Positions 1 to 8,898 are shown, counted from the stretch's first letter. The stretch: 64,000 nucleotides of DNA from Falsiroseomonas sp050563545 (GCF_050563545.1 NZ_JBNXUM010000029.1:24658-88657); one strand, 5' to 3'. The notes: generated from the sequence alone by a model not told the origin. Translations and numbers: made by a program.

Positions 1-2185
1 CCAGCCGGTCGAAGCGCTGCTTGATGCGGCGGTTGAACTCGCGTCCGACGGCCCAGCGCGCCGCGGGATCGGTCTTGATGCGGCTGCGGATCAGCACGCC
101 GGAATCGGCCAGCCGTTCCACGCCCAGCACCTCCAGGTCGTCGCGGATCTGCGGGCCGAACTTGGCGTCCTGGCGCACCTCCGCCGCGATCTCCTTCAGC
201 ACCTCCACCACGCGGTCGGTGTCCTCGCCATAGGCGACGTTGACGTCGAGCACGGCGAAGCCGAAATCGCGCGTCATGTTGGTGACGGTCGTGACCGCGC
301 CGAAGGGGATGATGTGCACGCTGCCGTCCTGCGCGCGCAGCTTGATGGAGCGGATGGAAAGCTGCTCCACCACGCCGGACAGGCCGCCGAGCTGGACGAC
401 GTCGCCGACCGCCACCGCATCCTCGAACAGCAGGAAGGCGCCGGTGATGACGTCGCGCACCAGCGTCTGGGACCCGAAGCCGATTGCGAGACCCACGACG
501 CCGGCGCCGGCGATCAGCGGCGCGACGTTCACCCCGATCTCGGTCAGGATGTTCAGCGCGACGAAGACGATGATGGTGCCCGACAGCACCGTGCGCAGCA
601 TCGGCAGCAGGGTGCGCACGCGGGCCGATCGCGCGGCCTGCGCGTCGCGCGAGAGCTTGTTGAGATGCCGCTGGATCGCGGCGTTCGCGACCTCCCACAC
701 CGCGACGGCGACCACGATGGTCAGCAGCATCGAGACGAGCGAGGCCAGCAGCCTGGCGCCGAGCTGCCCGCGGCCGAACCAGGCGAAGGATTCCAGCCCC
801 CAGGCCTCCAGCAGGAACAGGAAGGCCACGAAGCCGATCAGCGCACTCGCGAAGCCCTTGAGCACCGGCAGGTAGCGGTTCGCCCGCGCCTCCAGCCCGG
901 GATAGCGGCGTGCCATGTCCGGCCCGATGCGGAAGCCGCTCGAGATCGCGCGGCGCACGATCAGGTCCACCAGCTTGGCGATGCCGATCACCACCACCGT
1001 CGCGGCGGAGACCTTGGTCAGTCGCTCGAAGCCGTCGCGGACCTCGAGCGCCCAGACGCCCCAGGCCGCGAAGAGCCAGAGGATCGCCAGCAGGTGCCAG
1101 ATGTCGGCCAGCCGGTCGCGCAGCCCGCGCAGGAAGCGGCGCGTGCCCTCGATCCGCTCGCCCGGCGCGGGTTCCCGCGCGCGCAACGCCTCGGCCACCG
1201 TCGCGCGGTTCTGCAGGATCACGATCACCAGGAACAGCGAGACCACCAGCAGGTCGAGCCGCAGGATCGCGTCGTAGACCGACCAGGGCAGGCCGAACAG
1301 CAACATCGCCTCGGCCAGCGCGTAGCCCGAGATCGCGACGACCGCGATGCGGCGCACCCAGACCGTGATGTAGGCCGCGGTCTCGTCGCCGACCTGCACC
1401 AGGCGCAGATGGGCCGATGCCGGCGAGAACAGCGCGCGGGACGCCGCCATCACAGCGCGCAGCGCCAGGTAGGAATTGTTGGCGACCAGCAGCACCAGCT
1501 CGGTCGTCTCGATCGGCCGGACATAGCCGATCATCCCGTAGGAGATGACGGCGAAGGCGCCGAGCGGCAGCAGGTCCAGCACGAAGCGCGCGAGCACCAG
1601 CGGCACGCGCCGCATCCAGGTCCAGACGTCGCCGCGTTCCGGCGCCAGCGCATCCAGCTTCTCGGCAGGGCGGCGCAGCGCGCGGCGGCAGATCCATTCC
1701 GCCAGCAGGCCGGTGCCGAACAGCAGCACCAGCCAGATCGCGGCGTCGCGCACGCGGTATTGCGTGACGGGGTCGCGCACCACGCCGGCCGCCCAGACGA
1801 CCATCCCGTCGATGTCGGTGATCGCCTGCGCCGCGGTGATCAGGCTGTCGGACAGCGCCTGGATGCGCTGCTGCGCGCCGCGCAGCAGCTGGGCGCCGAG
1901 CGTATTGGCGGGCAGCAGCTCCGGCGTGGCAGGCGCGGTCGCGGGCGGGGTGGCGGCCTGGCCGGGCGGGGTGTCAGCCGGCGGCGCGGCAGCAGGCGCC
2001 CCGGCGGCGGGCGGGGTGCGCTGCGCGGCTTCCAGCGCCCGCAGCAGCTCCGCCCGGCGGGCGTCGTCGCGCAGCACCTCGATCAGCCGCTGCAGCTCCG
2101 GGCCACCGGCCGCGGGGGCGGGCGACTGGGCCAGGGCGGGCGCGGCGAGGAGGAGCAGGAGGGCAAGCAGCCGGAACAGGCGCAT
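1..2185 (-). CDS. MscS-family mechanosensitive channel, C-terminus outside window
   Basis: The frame starts at an ATG at 2183-2185 and runs off the left edge after about 728 codons. It begins with a clear signal peptide (MRLFRLLALLLLLAAPALA), then an Ala/Pro-rich periplasmic stretch, about ten hydrophobic helices, and the MscS pore and beta domain at about residues 540-700, seen as GAGVVGLAIGFGSQTLV followed by a glycine-rich segment and the VRDVITG motif. The large size and N-terminal extension match the YbiO/MscM-like class, which gates solute release at hypo-osmotic shock in the inner membrane. It is transcribed away from the MFS gene across a gap of about 90 bp. The family call is secure; which subclass it belongs to is inference. 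Confidence 0.88.
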   Translation of the reverse strand, partial: MRLFRLLALLLLLAAPALAQSPAPAAGGPELQRLIEVLRDDARRAELLRALEAAQRTPPAAGAPAAAPPADTPPGQAATPPATAPATPELLPANTLGAQLLRGAQQRIQALSDSLITAAQAITDIDGMVVWAAGVVRDPVTQYRVRDAAIWLVLLFGTGLLAEWICRRALRRPAEKLDALAPERGDVWTWMRRVPLVLARFVLDLLPLGAFAVISYGMIGYVRPIETTELVLLVANNSYLALRAVMAASRALFSPASAHLRLVQVGDETAAYITVWVRRIAVVAISGYALAEAMLLFGLPWSVYDAILRLDLLVVSLFLVIVILQNRATVAEALRAREPAPGERIEGTRRFLRGLRDRLADIWHLLAILWLFAAWGVWALEVRDGFERLTKVSAATVVVIGIAKLVDLIVRRAISSGFRIGPDMARRYPGLEARANRYLPVLKGFASALIGFVAFLFLLEAWGLESFAWFGRGQLGARLLASLVSMLLTIVVAVAVWEVANAAIQRHLNKLSRDAQAARSARVRTLLPMLRTVLSGTIIVFVALNILTEIGVNVAPLIAGAGVVGLAIGFGSQTLVRDVITGAFLLFEDAVAVGDVVQLGGLSGVVEQLSIRSIKLRAQDGSVHIIPFGAVTTVTNMTRDFGFAVLDVNVAYGEDTDRVVEVLKEIAAEVRQDAKFGPQIRDDLEVLGVERLADSGVLIRSRIKTDPAARWAVGREFNRRIKQRFDRL

Positions 2186-2275
2186 GGGCGGGGTCAAACA
2201 GGGCTGCGCCCTCCGGGTCAACCCTTGCGCGCGGGCGCTGTTGCGGTGCAGCACGGGCGGGCACAGGATGACGCC

Positions 2276-3475
2276 GTGCCCGCCGTCGCCTCCCTGCCTG
2301 TCCTGATGCTGGCGCTGCTGGCCGTGCATCTCGCGGGGATGGGGGCCTTCCTGACGGTGCCGGTGCTGGCGCCGGCCATCGCGGCGGAGACCGGGCTGCC
2401 AGCGAGCCTCGCGGGCTTCCACACCGCGCTCGTCTATGCCGGGACGCTGACGACGGGGCCGCTGACGGCGCCGCTGGTCCGCCGGCATGGCGCCGTGCGG
2501 GTGCTGCAGGCGGGCCTGGTGCTGATGGGCTGCGCCATCGCGCTGGCCATGGTCGGCGAGGCCTGGGCGCTCGCGCTGTCGGCGATCCTGGCGGGCATCG
2601 GTCACGGTCCCGTGACCCCGGGCGGCAGCCACCTGCTGGCCGCCCATACCCCGGCCCGGCGCCGGGCGCTGGTGTTCAGCTTCAAGCAGGCGGGGGTGCC
2701 CGGAGGCGCCATGGTCGTGGCCGCCCTGGCGCCGGCCGTCGCCCTCCTGGGGGGCTGGCGGGCGGGCGTGCTGGCGATCGCGGCCATCGCCTTTCTCGTC
2801 GCCATGGCTCTGGAGCCCATCCGGGCGGGTCTGGATGCCGGGCGGGACCCTCAGGCGGGCGGCACCGGCTTCGGCGCCATCGGGAAGGAGGCCGCGGCCT
2901 CGATCGGCCTGTTGCGCCTCGACGCGAGGCTGCGGCGCCTGGCGGTCATGTCCTGCGGCTACGGCATCGCGCAGTTCTGCTTCCTGACCTTCTTCGTCGC
3001 CTTCCAGGTCACGATGCTAGGCGTGCTGCTCGCCGAGGCCGGGCTGGCGCTGGCGCTGGCCCAGGTGGCCGGCGTCTTCGGGCGCATCGCCTGGGCGCTG
3101 GCGGCGGACCGGATCGGCGCGCGGCTGCCCCTGCTGGGCTGCGGGCTGGGCGCGGCGGTGGGGGCGCTGCTGCTGGCCGCTGCCGGGCCGTCCTGGCCGC
3201 AGGCCGTGATCCTGCTGGCCGCCGTGGTCACGGGCGCGACGGCGGTGGGCTGGAACGGTGTGATGCTGGCCGAGGCGGCGCGCCTGGCCCCGCCCGGCCA
3301 GGTCGGCGGCGCGACGTCCGCGGTGTCCTTCGCCTTCGGGCTGACGATGCTGGTGGCACCCCCGGCCTTCACGGGGCTGGTGGCGTTGACCGGGGGCTAT
3401 GCCGCCGGGTTCCTGCTCTGCCTGGCCGCCGCGCTGGTCGGGGCCTGGGCGATCTGGGCGTCGCCGCGCCGCTGA
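2276..3475 (+). CDS. MFS transporter
   Basis: The 399-residue product has about twelve hydrophobic segments and the size of a major facilitator carrier. An N-terminal helix (LPVLMLALLAVHLAGMGAFL) is followed by the typical helix-pair pattern with a basic loop after helix 2 (VRRHGAVRV) and a basic cytoplasmic loop near the middle. The GTG start at 2276 is chosen because AGGA lies 6 bases upstream. An in-frame ATG at 2306 is possible but would cut into helix 1. The gene is divergent from the MscS channel. The substrate cannot be read from the sequence. The frame stays open far upstream, but that part is the antisense shadow of the channel gene. Confidence 0.82.
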   Translation: MPAVASLPVLMLALLAVHLAGMGAFLTVPVLAPAIAAETGLPASLAGFHTALVYAGTLTTGPLTAPLVRRHGAVRVLQAGLVLMGCAIALAMVGEAWALALSAILAGIGHGPVTPGGSHLLAAHTPARRRALVFSFKQAGVPGGAMVVAALAPAVALLGGWRAGVLAIAAIAFLVAMALEPIRAGLDAGRDPQAGGTGFGAIGKEAAASIGLLRLDARLRRLAVMSCGYGIAQFCFLTFFVAFQVTMLGVLLAEAGLALALAQVAGVFGRIAWALAADRIGARLPLLGCGLGAAVGALLLAAAGPSWPQAVILLAAVVTGATAVGWNGVMLAEAARLAPPGQVGGATSAVSFAFGLTMLVAPPAFTGLVALTGGYAAGFLLCLAAALVGAWAIWASPRR

Positions 3476-3514
3476 TCGTCTTGCCCTTCGCGCCGGGCCT
3501 GCCATGTTGCCGAC

Positions 3515-3712
3515 ATGCTCACGGTGCTCAAGGTCCTGGTCATCATGTCGCTGGTGGCGACGGTCGGCGTGATGTTCGCGGGGATGCTCGGCCTGGCGAA
3601 AAGCGAGCCGGGGGCGGGCGAGCGGTCCAACCGGCTAATGCGCTGGCGCGTCGGGCTGCAATTCACCACCGTGATGCTGTTCATGTTGCTGCTGGCGCTG
3701 TCCCGGGGGTGA
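3515..3712 (+). CDS. HIG1 domain protein, twin-TM
   Basis: This 65-residue protein has two hydrophobic helices (about residues 3-27 and 46-62) separated by a short polar loop ending in SNRLMRWRVGLQ. The R-x-N-x-x-M-R-x-R pattern before helix 2 is the hallmark of HIG1/hypoxia-induced domain proteins, which in alphaproteobacteria and mitochondria associate with cytochrome oxidase or respiratory supercomplexes in the inner membrane. It stands alone between the MFS gene and etfBA, so context adds only a loose link to respiration. The call rests on length and motif; no biochemical role is implied beyond the family. Confidence 0.8.
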   Translation: MLTVLKVLVIMSLVATVGVMFAGMLGLAKSEPGAGERSNRLMRWRVGLQFTTVMLFMLLLALSRG

Positions 3713-3817
3713 TCGGCGCGGCACCCCGGGCGCCTTGCCCCCCCCGAGGCCCGCCACTATGGTCCGCCCCGTTTCGCGGCCGCCCCGGGGCCGCCCGATC
3801 CCCAAAGGGTCCTCCCG

Positions 3818-4567
3818 ATGAAGCTCCTCGTGCCCGTGAAGCGGGTGGTCGACTACAACGTGAAGGTCCGCGTGAAGGCGGACGGCACCGGCGTCGAGAC
3901 CGCCAACGTCAAGATGTCGATGAACCCCTTCGACGAGATCGCCGTCGAGGAAGCCGTGCGCCTGAAGGAGAAGGGCGTGGCGACGGAGATCGTCGCGGTC
4001 TCCGTCGGCCCCTCCGCCGCGCAGGAGCAGATCCGCACGGCCCTCGCCATGGGCGCCGACCGCGGCATCCTGGTCGAGCATGACGGCACGGTGGAGCCGC
4101 TGGCCGTCGCGAAGATCCTGAAGGCGATCGTCGCGAAGGAAAGCCCCGGGCTCGTCCTGATGGGCAAGCAGGCGATCGACGACGACATGAACGCCACCGG
4201 CCAGATGCTGGCGGCGCTGCTGGGCTGGGCGCAGGGCACCTTCGCGTCGAAGGTCGAGCTGGCCGATGGCGGTGCCAAGGTGACGCGCGAGGTGGATGGC
4301 GGCCTTGAGACCGTCGCCCTCAAGCTGCCGGCGATCGTAACGGCGGATCTCCGCCTGAACGAGCCGCGCTATGCGTCGCTGCCGAACATCATGAAGGCGC
4401 GCAAGAAGCCTATCGAGACGATCAAGCCCGCCGATCTCGGCGTGGACGTCACGCCGCGGCTGACCGTGCTGAAGGTGGAGGAGCCGCCGAAGCGCCAGGC
4501 CGGCGTGAAGGTGGGGAGCGTCGCGGAACTCGTCGACAAGCTCCGCAACGAAGCGAAGGTGATCTGA
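3818..4567 (+). CDS. etfB: Electron transfer flavoprotein, beta subunit
   Basis: EtfB, 249 residues, is the normal family length. It pairs with EtfA to carry electrons from acyl-CoA dehydrogenases to ETF:quinone oxidoreductase. Typical features are the N-terminal KLLVPVKRVVDYNVK, the MNPFDEIAVEEAVRLKE segment, the AMP-binding region around AMGADRGILVEHD and LMGKQAIDDDMNATGQ, and a lysine-rich C-terminus with KARKKPIETI, the recognition-loop area that contacts dehydrogenases. It ends two bases before etfA, so the pair is co-transcribed. The downstream 3-hydroxyacyl-CoA dehydrogenase supports a role in fatty-acid or acyl-CoA oxidation. Confidence 0.97.
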   Translation: MKLLVPVKRVVDYNVKVRVKADGTGVETANVKMSMNPFDEIAVEEAVRLKEKGVATEIVAVSVGPSAAQEQIRTALAMGADRGILVEHDGTVEPLAVAKILKAIVAKESPGLVLMGKQAIDDDMNATGQMLAALLGWAQGTFASKVELADGGAKVTREVDGGLETVALKLPAIVTADLRLNEPRYASLPNIMKARKKPIETIKPADLGVDVTPRLTVLKVEEPPKRQAGVKVGSVAELVDKLRNEAKVI

Positions 4568-4569
4568 CG

Positions 4570-5493
4570 ATGGCCGTCCTTGTCCTGGCCGACCGCAGCG
4601 GGTCGGCGGTGTCGCAGCCGACGCGGAGCGCCGTGGCGGCCGCCCAGAAAATCGGCGGCGAGGTGCATGTCCTGGTGATCGGCACCGAGGCGGCCGAGGC
4701 CGCGGCGAAGCTGCCCGGGGTCGCGAAGGTGCTGACGGCGTCCGGCAACGACCACGGCCTGGCGGAGCCCGCGGCGGCGCTGCTGGTCGCGCTCGCGCCG
4801 GGCTATTCGCACCTGCTCGCGCCGGGCTCGGCGATGGGCAAGAACATCATGCCGCGCGTCGCCGCGCTGCTCGACGTGCAGGTCATCAGCGATGTCGCGG
4901 GGGTGGAGGGCGAGGACACCTTCCGCCGCTTCATCTATGCCGGCAACGCACTGGCCACGGTGAAGACCTCGGACCCGAAGAAGGTGATGACGGTACGCGC
5001 CGCGTCCTTCGACCCCGTGCCGGCCGAGGGCGGCAACGCGGCGATCGAACCGGCGCCGGCCGCGGCCGACCCGGGCGTGTCGTCCTTCGTGGGCGCGGAG
5101 ATCGCGAAGCTCGAGCGGCCGGAGCTGACGGCGGCGCGGATCGTGGTCTCCGGCGGCCGCGCGATGGGCTCGTCGGACAACTTCAAGATCCTGGAAGGCG
5201 TGGCGGACCGGCTGGGCGCCGCGATCGGCGCGAGCCGCGCGGCGGTGGATGCGGGCTATGCGCCGAACGACATGCAGGTCGGGCAGACCGGCAAGATCGT
5301 TGCGCCCGAGCTCTACATCGCCTTCGGCATCTCCGGCGCGATCCAGCACCTCGCCGGGATGAAGGACAGCAAGGTCATCGTCGCAGTCAACAAGGACGAG
5401 GAAGCGCCGATCTTCCAGGTCGCGGATTACGGCCTGGTCGGCGACGTCTTCAAGGTGATCCCGGAGCTCGAGACCGAGCTCGACAAGAAGTAA
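4570..5493 (+). CDS. etfA: Electron transfer flavoprotein, alpha subunit
   Basis: EtfA, 307 residues, is the FAD-carrying partner of EtfB. The C-terminal FAD domain is intact: VVSGGRAMGS at about residues 195-204, GQTGKIVAPELYIAFGISG in the ETF alpha signature, QHLAGMKDSKVIVAVNKD, and a terminal DYGLVGDVFKVIPEL. The start ATG lies immediately after the etfB stop, indicating translational coupling. Between this gene and the next is an inverted-repeat element, so the dehydrogenase downstream may be separately expressed or only partly read through. The function is certain from conserved order and motifs. Confidence 0.97.
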   Translation: MAVLVLADRSGSAVSQPTRSAVAAAQKIGGEVHVLVIGTEAAEAAAKLPGVAKVLTASGNDHGLAEPAAALLVALAPGYSHLLAPGSAMGKNIMPRVAALLDVQVISDVAGVEGEDTFRRFIYAGNALATVKTSDPKKVMTVRAASFDPVPAEGGNAAIEPAPAAADPGVSSFVGAEIAKLERPELTAARIVVSGGRAMGSSDNFKILEGVADRLGAAIGASRAAVDAGYAPNDMQVGQTGKIVAPELYIAFGISGAIQHLAGMKDSKVIVAVNKDEEAPIFQVADYGLVGDVFKVIPELETELDKK

Positions 5494-5501
5494 GGGGCGC
5501 C

Positions 5502-5648
5502 GACCCCCACCCCGCCCAGCCTCCGCTTTGCTGAGGCGTCCGACGCAGTGCGTCGGACCCCCCGCAAGCCGGAGAGGGAGCGGTGGCGCCATCTTCCCTC
5601 TCCCGCTTGCGGGGGAGGGTGCCGAGCGGAGCGAGGCGGGTGGGGGTC
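5502..5648. repeat. REP-like palindromic intergenic element
   Basis: The etfA-dehydrogenase gap is framed by GACCCCCACCCCGCC on the left and GGCGGGTGGGGGTC on the right, which are inverted copies of each other. Inside are further stems, among them TCCGACGCAGTGCGTCGGA and a CCCTCTCCC/GGGGGAGGG pair. A related CCCTCTCCC stem occurs after the K+ channel gene near 7361. This arrangement is typical of dispersed extragenic palindromes in GC-rich alphaproteobacteria; it may also act as a terminator or mRNA stabiliser for etfBA. Confidence 0.7.
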
Positions 5649-5681
5649 CGCGCGCCCTTGTACGCTGAGGGGAAGGCACCC

Positions 5682-6560
5682 ATGCCCAGCATCCAGAAAC
5701 TCGGCGTGATCGGCGCCGGCCAGATGGGCAACGGCATCGCCCATGTCGCGGCGCAGTCGGGCCTCGCCGTCGTCATGCTCGACGTCGCCGAGGCCGCGCT
5801 GGCCAAGGCGGTGGCGACCATCACGAAGAACATGGACCGCCAGGTCCAGAAGGGCACGCTGGCCGCCGCCGACAAGGACGCGGCGCTCGCCCGCATCGCC
5901 ACAGCCACCGACTACGCCGTGTTCGGGGATTGCGACCTCGTCATCGAGGCCGCGACCGAGCGCGAGGAGATCAAGCAGAAGATCTTCGCGACGCTGACGC
6001 CGCATCTGCGCCCAGACGCCCTGATCGCGACTAACACCTCCTCCATCCCGATCACGCGGCTGGCCGCCGCGACCGACCGGCCCGGCCGCTTCGTCGGCAT
6101 GCACTTTTTCAATCCCGTGCCGATGATGAAGTTGGTCGAGGTGATCCGGGGTCTCGCGACCGAGGATGCGACCGTGGACGCGGTCACCGCCCTGGCCGAG
6201 CGCATGGGCAAGACCGTCGCCCATGCCGCGGACTACCCCGCTTTCATCGTCAACCGCATCCTGGTGCCGATGATCAACGAGGCGGTCTTCGCGCTGCAAG
6301 AAGGCGTGGGCGACGTCGTGTCCATCGACGCCGGCATGAAGCTCGGCTGCAACCACCCGATGGGGCCGCTGGAGCTCGCGGACTTCGTCGGTCTCGACGT
6401 CTGCCTCGCGGTGATGGAGGTCATGCAGGCCGGCCTCGGCGATTCGAAATACCGGCCGAGCCCTCTGCTGCGGAAATACGTCGAGGCCGGCTGGCTCGGC
6501 CGTAAGGCCGGCAAGGGCTTCTACGACTACGCCGTGACGCCGCCCAGGCCGACGCGCTGA
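5682..6560 (+). CDS. 3-hydroxybutyryl/3-hydroxyacyl-CoA dehydrogenase
   Basis: This 292-residue enzyme oxidises (S)-3-hydroxyacyl-CoA to 3-oxoacyl-CoA with NAD. The ATG at 5682 is preferred over a longer in-frame start because GAGGGGAAGG precedes it and the N-terminus then begins right before the nucleotide-binding GVIGAGQMGNGIA. Other markers are ATNTSSIPITRLAA with the catalytic Ser, GMHFFNPVPMMKLVEVI with the catalytic His, and GCNHPMGPLELADFVGLD in the C-terminal domain. Length and motifs match the stand-alone PaaH/Hbd type rather than the FadB fusion. Placement after etfBA fits beta-oxidation or 3-hydroxybutyryl-CoA metabolism. Confidence 0.93.
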   Translation: MPSIQKLGVIGAGQMGNGIAHVAAQSGLAVVMLDVAEAALAKAVATITKNMDRQVQKGTLAAADKDAALARIATATDYAVFGDCDLVIEAATEREEIKQKIFATLTPHLRPDALIATNTSSIPITRLAAATDRPGRFVGMHFFNPVPMMKLVEVIRGLATEDATVDAVTALAERMGKTVAHAADYPAFIVNRILVPMINEAVFALQEGVGDVVSIDAGMKLGCNHPMGPLELADFVGLDVCLAVMEVMQAGLGDSKYRPSPLLRKYVEAGWLGRKAGKGFYDYAVTPPRPTR

Positions 6561-6577
6561 AGACCGGGGCGCGGGCG

Positions 6578-7336
6578 ATGGACACGTCGCTCGGTGGCTT
6601 CTTCGGCGTCGGCGGCCGGCGAGGGGCGCGCGCGGCCTACGGGCTGCTTGCGCTCGACCTCGCCGCGCTGGGCTGGGTGATCGCGGAATCCTTCCTGCCG
6701 CCAAGCCGCTGGGTCTTCGCGATCGACATCGCCCTCGGCCTGGTGCTGGTGGCGGAACTGGTTCAGCGGCTGCGCCATTCGCCCTCCGCCAGGCGGGAAT
6801 TGCTGCATCCCGCGGGGATCGCCGACCTGCTCGCCGTGATCTCCTTCCTGCTTGCGCCGTTCTTCGCGGGCTGGGGGTTCCTGCGCAGCCTGCGCACCCT
6901 TCGGCTGCTGCGGTCCGCGCGGCTGGTCGCGCATCTCCGTCACGACCTGCCGGTCTTCCGGCGCAACCAGGACGCCTTCGTCGCCGCCGCGGACCTCGCG
7001 GTCTTCATCGTCGTGATGACGGGCATCGTGTATGCGACCCAGCACCGGACCAATCCGCATATCGCGAACTGGGCGGATGCGCTCTACTTCACCGTCACCG
7101 CGCTGACCACGACGGGCTTCGGCGACATCACCCTTCCCGGCACGACCGGACGCCTGATCTCGGTGGTCATCATGCTGGCCGGCGTGACGCTGTTTCTGCG
7201 GCTGGCGCAGGCGCTGTTCCGGCCGTCCAAGGTGCGCTTCCGCTGCACGTCATGCGGGCTCGGCCGGCACGAGCCCGACGCCGTGCACTGCAAGGCCTGC
7301 GGCGCGCTGCTGAACATCCCGGATGATGACGACTAG
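6578..7336 (+). CDS. Potassium channel with C-terminal zinc ribbon
   Basis: The 252-residue product has a voltage-sensor-like block of helices, including an Arg-rich segment FLRSLRTLRLLRSARLV at about residues 105-121, and a pore with the selectivity filter TTTGFGD at residues 177-183. A C-terminal zinc ribbon follows, with Cys pairs CTSCG and CKACG near residues 225-250. It is therefore a six-helix type K+ channel of the inner membrane with a small cytosolic metal-binding tail instead of an RCK domain. The start ATG is 17 bases after the dehydrogenase stop. The filter reads GFGD rather than GYGD, a known variant. Regulation by the zinc ribbon is inference. Confidence 0.9.
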   Translation: MDTSLGGFFGVGGRRGARAAYGLLALDLAALGWVIAESFLPPSRWVFAIDIALGLVLVAELVQRLRHSPSARRELLHPAGIADLLAVISFLLAPFFAGWGFLRSLRTLRLLRSARLVAHLRHDLPVFRRNQDAFVAAADLAVFIVVMTGIVYATQHRTNPHIANWADALYFTVTALTTTGFGDITLPGTTGRLISVVIMLAGVTLFLRLAQALFRPSKVRFRCTSCGLGRHEPDAVHCKACGALLNIPDDDD

Positions 7337-7360
7337 TCAGGGAAGATGAGCACCCTCAAG

Positions 7361-7386
7361 CCCTCTCCCTCTCATGGGGGAGAGGG
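7361..7386. repeat. Short inverted repeat, second REP-like copy
   Basis: CCCTCTCCC at 7361-7369 pairs perfectly with GGGAGAGGG at 7378-7386 around an 8-base loop, just after the K+ channel stop, and is followed by a G-rich tail GGTTGGGTGAGGGGG. The same motif family occurs downstream of etfA. It may double as a transcription stop between the channel and the convergent gene; there is no T-run. Confidence 0.55.
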
Positions 7387-7491
7387 TTGGGTGAGGGGGA
7401 CGGCGGAGATCGTGGACGCATTCCTGCAGACCGACGCCGCCCTTACCCCACGCGTCTCCCCCCTGCAGGTGGAGAGGGGGCCTTTGTGCCG

Positions 7492-8007
7492 CTACGCCGG
7501 CTTCCTGAACGCCACCTTGTCGTTCTCGCCGCCCTTCGGCGGCTCCCCGGTCAGGCGCGCCTTGACATAGCCATAGGCGTGCAGGAAGGTGCTGGACGGC
7601 GCGTCCCAGTATTCCGCGCCCTCGACCTCGACCTTCAGCAGCGCGGCCTTCGGATCGTCCGGCCCGCCCGGGAACCAGGTGCGCAACGGCTCCGACCACA
7701 GTTCCTTCTGCTTCGCGGGATCGCGCACGACCTGCGCGCTGCCGGACACCGCGACGTAGTTCTGCGTCTTCGGATCGGAGTAGGCGAGCAGCACGCGCTC
7801 GTCGTGCTGGATTTCCTCGGCCTTCGGGCTGTGCTGGCTCGTGAAGAACCAGAGCGTGCCGGAGAAGTCCTTCGTCGCGACGGCGCGCATCGGCCGTCCC
7901 CGCATCCGCCCCTCCTCGTCCAGCGTGACCATCATCGCGACCTCGACGTCGCGGATCATGTCCCAGACCTTGTTGCGCGCTTCGGCATCCGTCCGCGTCT
8001 CGACCAT
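7492..8007 (-). CDS. Pyridoxamine 5'-phosphate oxidase-like general stress protein
   Basis: The protein has 171 residues when started at the ATG at 8005-8007, which has AAGGAGA close upstream; the frame is open further but has no other good start. The split-barrel fold is suggested by VEVAMMVTLDEEGRMRGRPM, TLWFFTSQHSPKAEEI, RVLLAYSDPKTQNYVAVSG and WFPGGPDDP, which match the general stress protein 26 group of the PNPOx-like superfamily. These bind FMN, F420 or heme; the true substrate is unknown. It is divergent from the enoyl-CoA hydratase gene with 84 bp between, enough for both promoters. Confidence 0.85.
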   Translation of the reverse strand: MVETRTDAEARNKVWDMIRDVEVAMMVTLDEEGRMRGRPMRAVATKDFSGTLWFFTSQHSPKAEEIQHDERVLLAYSDPKTQNYVAVSGSAQVVRDPAKQKELWSEPLRTWFPGGPDDPKAALLKVEVEGAEYWDAPSSTFLHAYGYVKARLTGEPPKGGENDKVAFRKPA

Positions 8008-8091
8008 CCCGGTGTCTCCTTCTGCCGGGGGGCGGAACGGGTTGCGGTGCGCGCGGTTCCCCCCGCCGCGGTGCTGCATTAGCCTTCCGGC

Positions 8092-8874
8092 ATGCCGCAC
8101 CCCCTGATCCGCAGCGAGCGCGAGGGCGACATCGCGATCGTCACCATCGACCGCCCGGCCAAGCGCAACGCGCTGGACCTGCCGATGTGGATCGGCCTGC
8201 GCGAGGCGATGGAGGCGCTCGGCGCCGACGACAGCCTGCGCTGCGTCGTGATCCGGGGCGCAGGCGACGAGGCGCTGTCCGCCGGCGCCGACATCGCGGC
8301 CTTCCCGCAGGAGCGCGGCACGCCGGAGCGCGAGGCGGTCTATGGCCGCGAATTGTCCCGCGCCTTCCAGTCCATCCGGCTCTGCCCGCATCCCGTCGTC
8401 GCGTCCTGCCGCGGCTGGACCATGGGCGGGGGCTGCGGGATCGCGACCATGTCCGACTTCCGCATCGGCAGCCCCGGCACGCGCATGGGCATCCCGGCGC
8501 GCAACCTGTCGTACTTCTACCACTACGGCGAACTCGACCCGCTGCTGCAGAGCGTGGGCTACTGGGTCGCGATGGAATTGCTGGTCGAGGGCCGCGTCTT
8601 CACCGGCGAGGAGGCCTACCGCAAGGGCCTGCTGACCCGCCTGGTGCGGGATGAGGAGGTGGGCGCGGAAGCCCTGGAGACGGCGCGGCGGATCGCGCAG
8701 GGCGCGCCGCTGTCCAACCGCTTCCACAAGGCCGCGCTGCAGCGCCTGCGCGGTCCGCTGCCGCTGACGCAAGAAGACCTCACTGCGAACAGCCGCTTCG
8801 TGGAGACCGAGGATTTTCACGAGGCCGTGAAGGCCTTCAGGGAGAAGCGCAAGCCCGTCTGGCGCGGCCGCTAA
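8092..8874 (+). CDS. Enoyl-CoA hydratase/isomerase family protein
   Basis: The 260-residue crotonase-fold protein has the CoA-binding and oxyanion elements RNALDLPM, GAGDEALSAGADIAAF and CRGWTMGGGCGIATMSDFRIG. The two catalytic Glu residues of true hydratases are not evident: the segment that normally reads xPExxLG is MGIPARNLSYFYH here. The reaction may therefore differ (isomerase, hydrolase, decarboxylase or a 2-hydroxy-type lyase). It starts 85 bases from a divergent stress-protein gene. The fold assignment is firm, the substrate open. Confidence 0.85.
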   Translation: MPHPLIRSEREGDIAIVTIDRPAKRNALDLPMWIGLREAMEALGADDSLRCVVIRGAGDEALSAGADIAAFPQERGTPEREAVYGRELSRAFQSIRLCPHPVVASCRGWTMGGGCGIATMSDFRIGSPGTRMGIPARNLSYFYHYGELDPLLQSVGYWVAMELLVEGRVFTGEEAYRKGLLTRLVRDEEVGAEALETARRIAQGAPLSNRFHKAALQRLRGPLPLTQEDLTANSRFVETEDFHEAVKAFREKRKPVWRGR

Positions 8875-8898
8875 CGCCCTTTTCACGAGAGGCCGGTC

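Noticed and set aside
314..2270. Very long plus-strand open frame continuous with the MFS gene
   Set aside because: It is Arg/His/Gln/Asp-rich with no domain, and it lies exactly antisense to the MscS channel gene; only the part from 2276 is a real gene.
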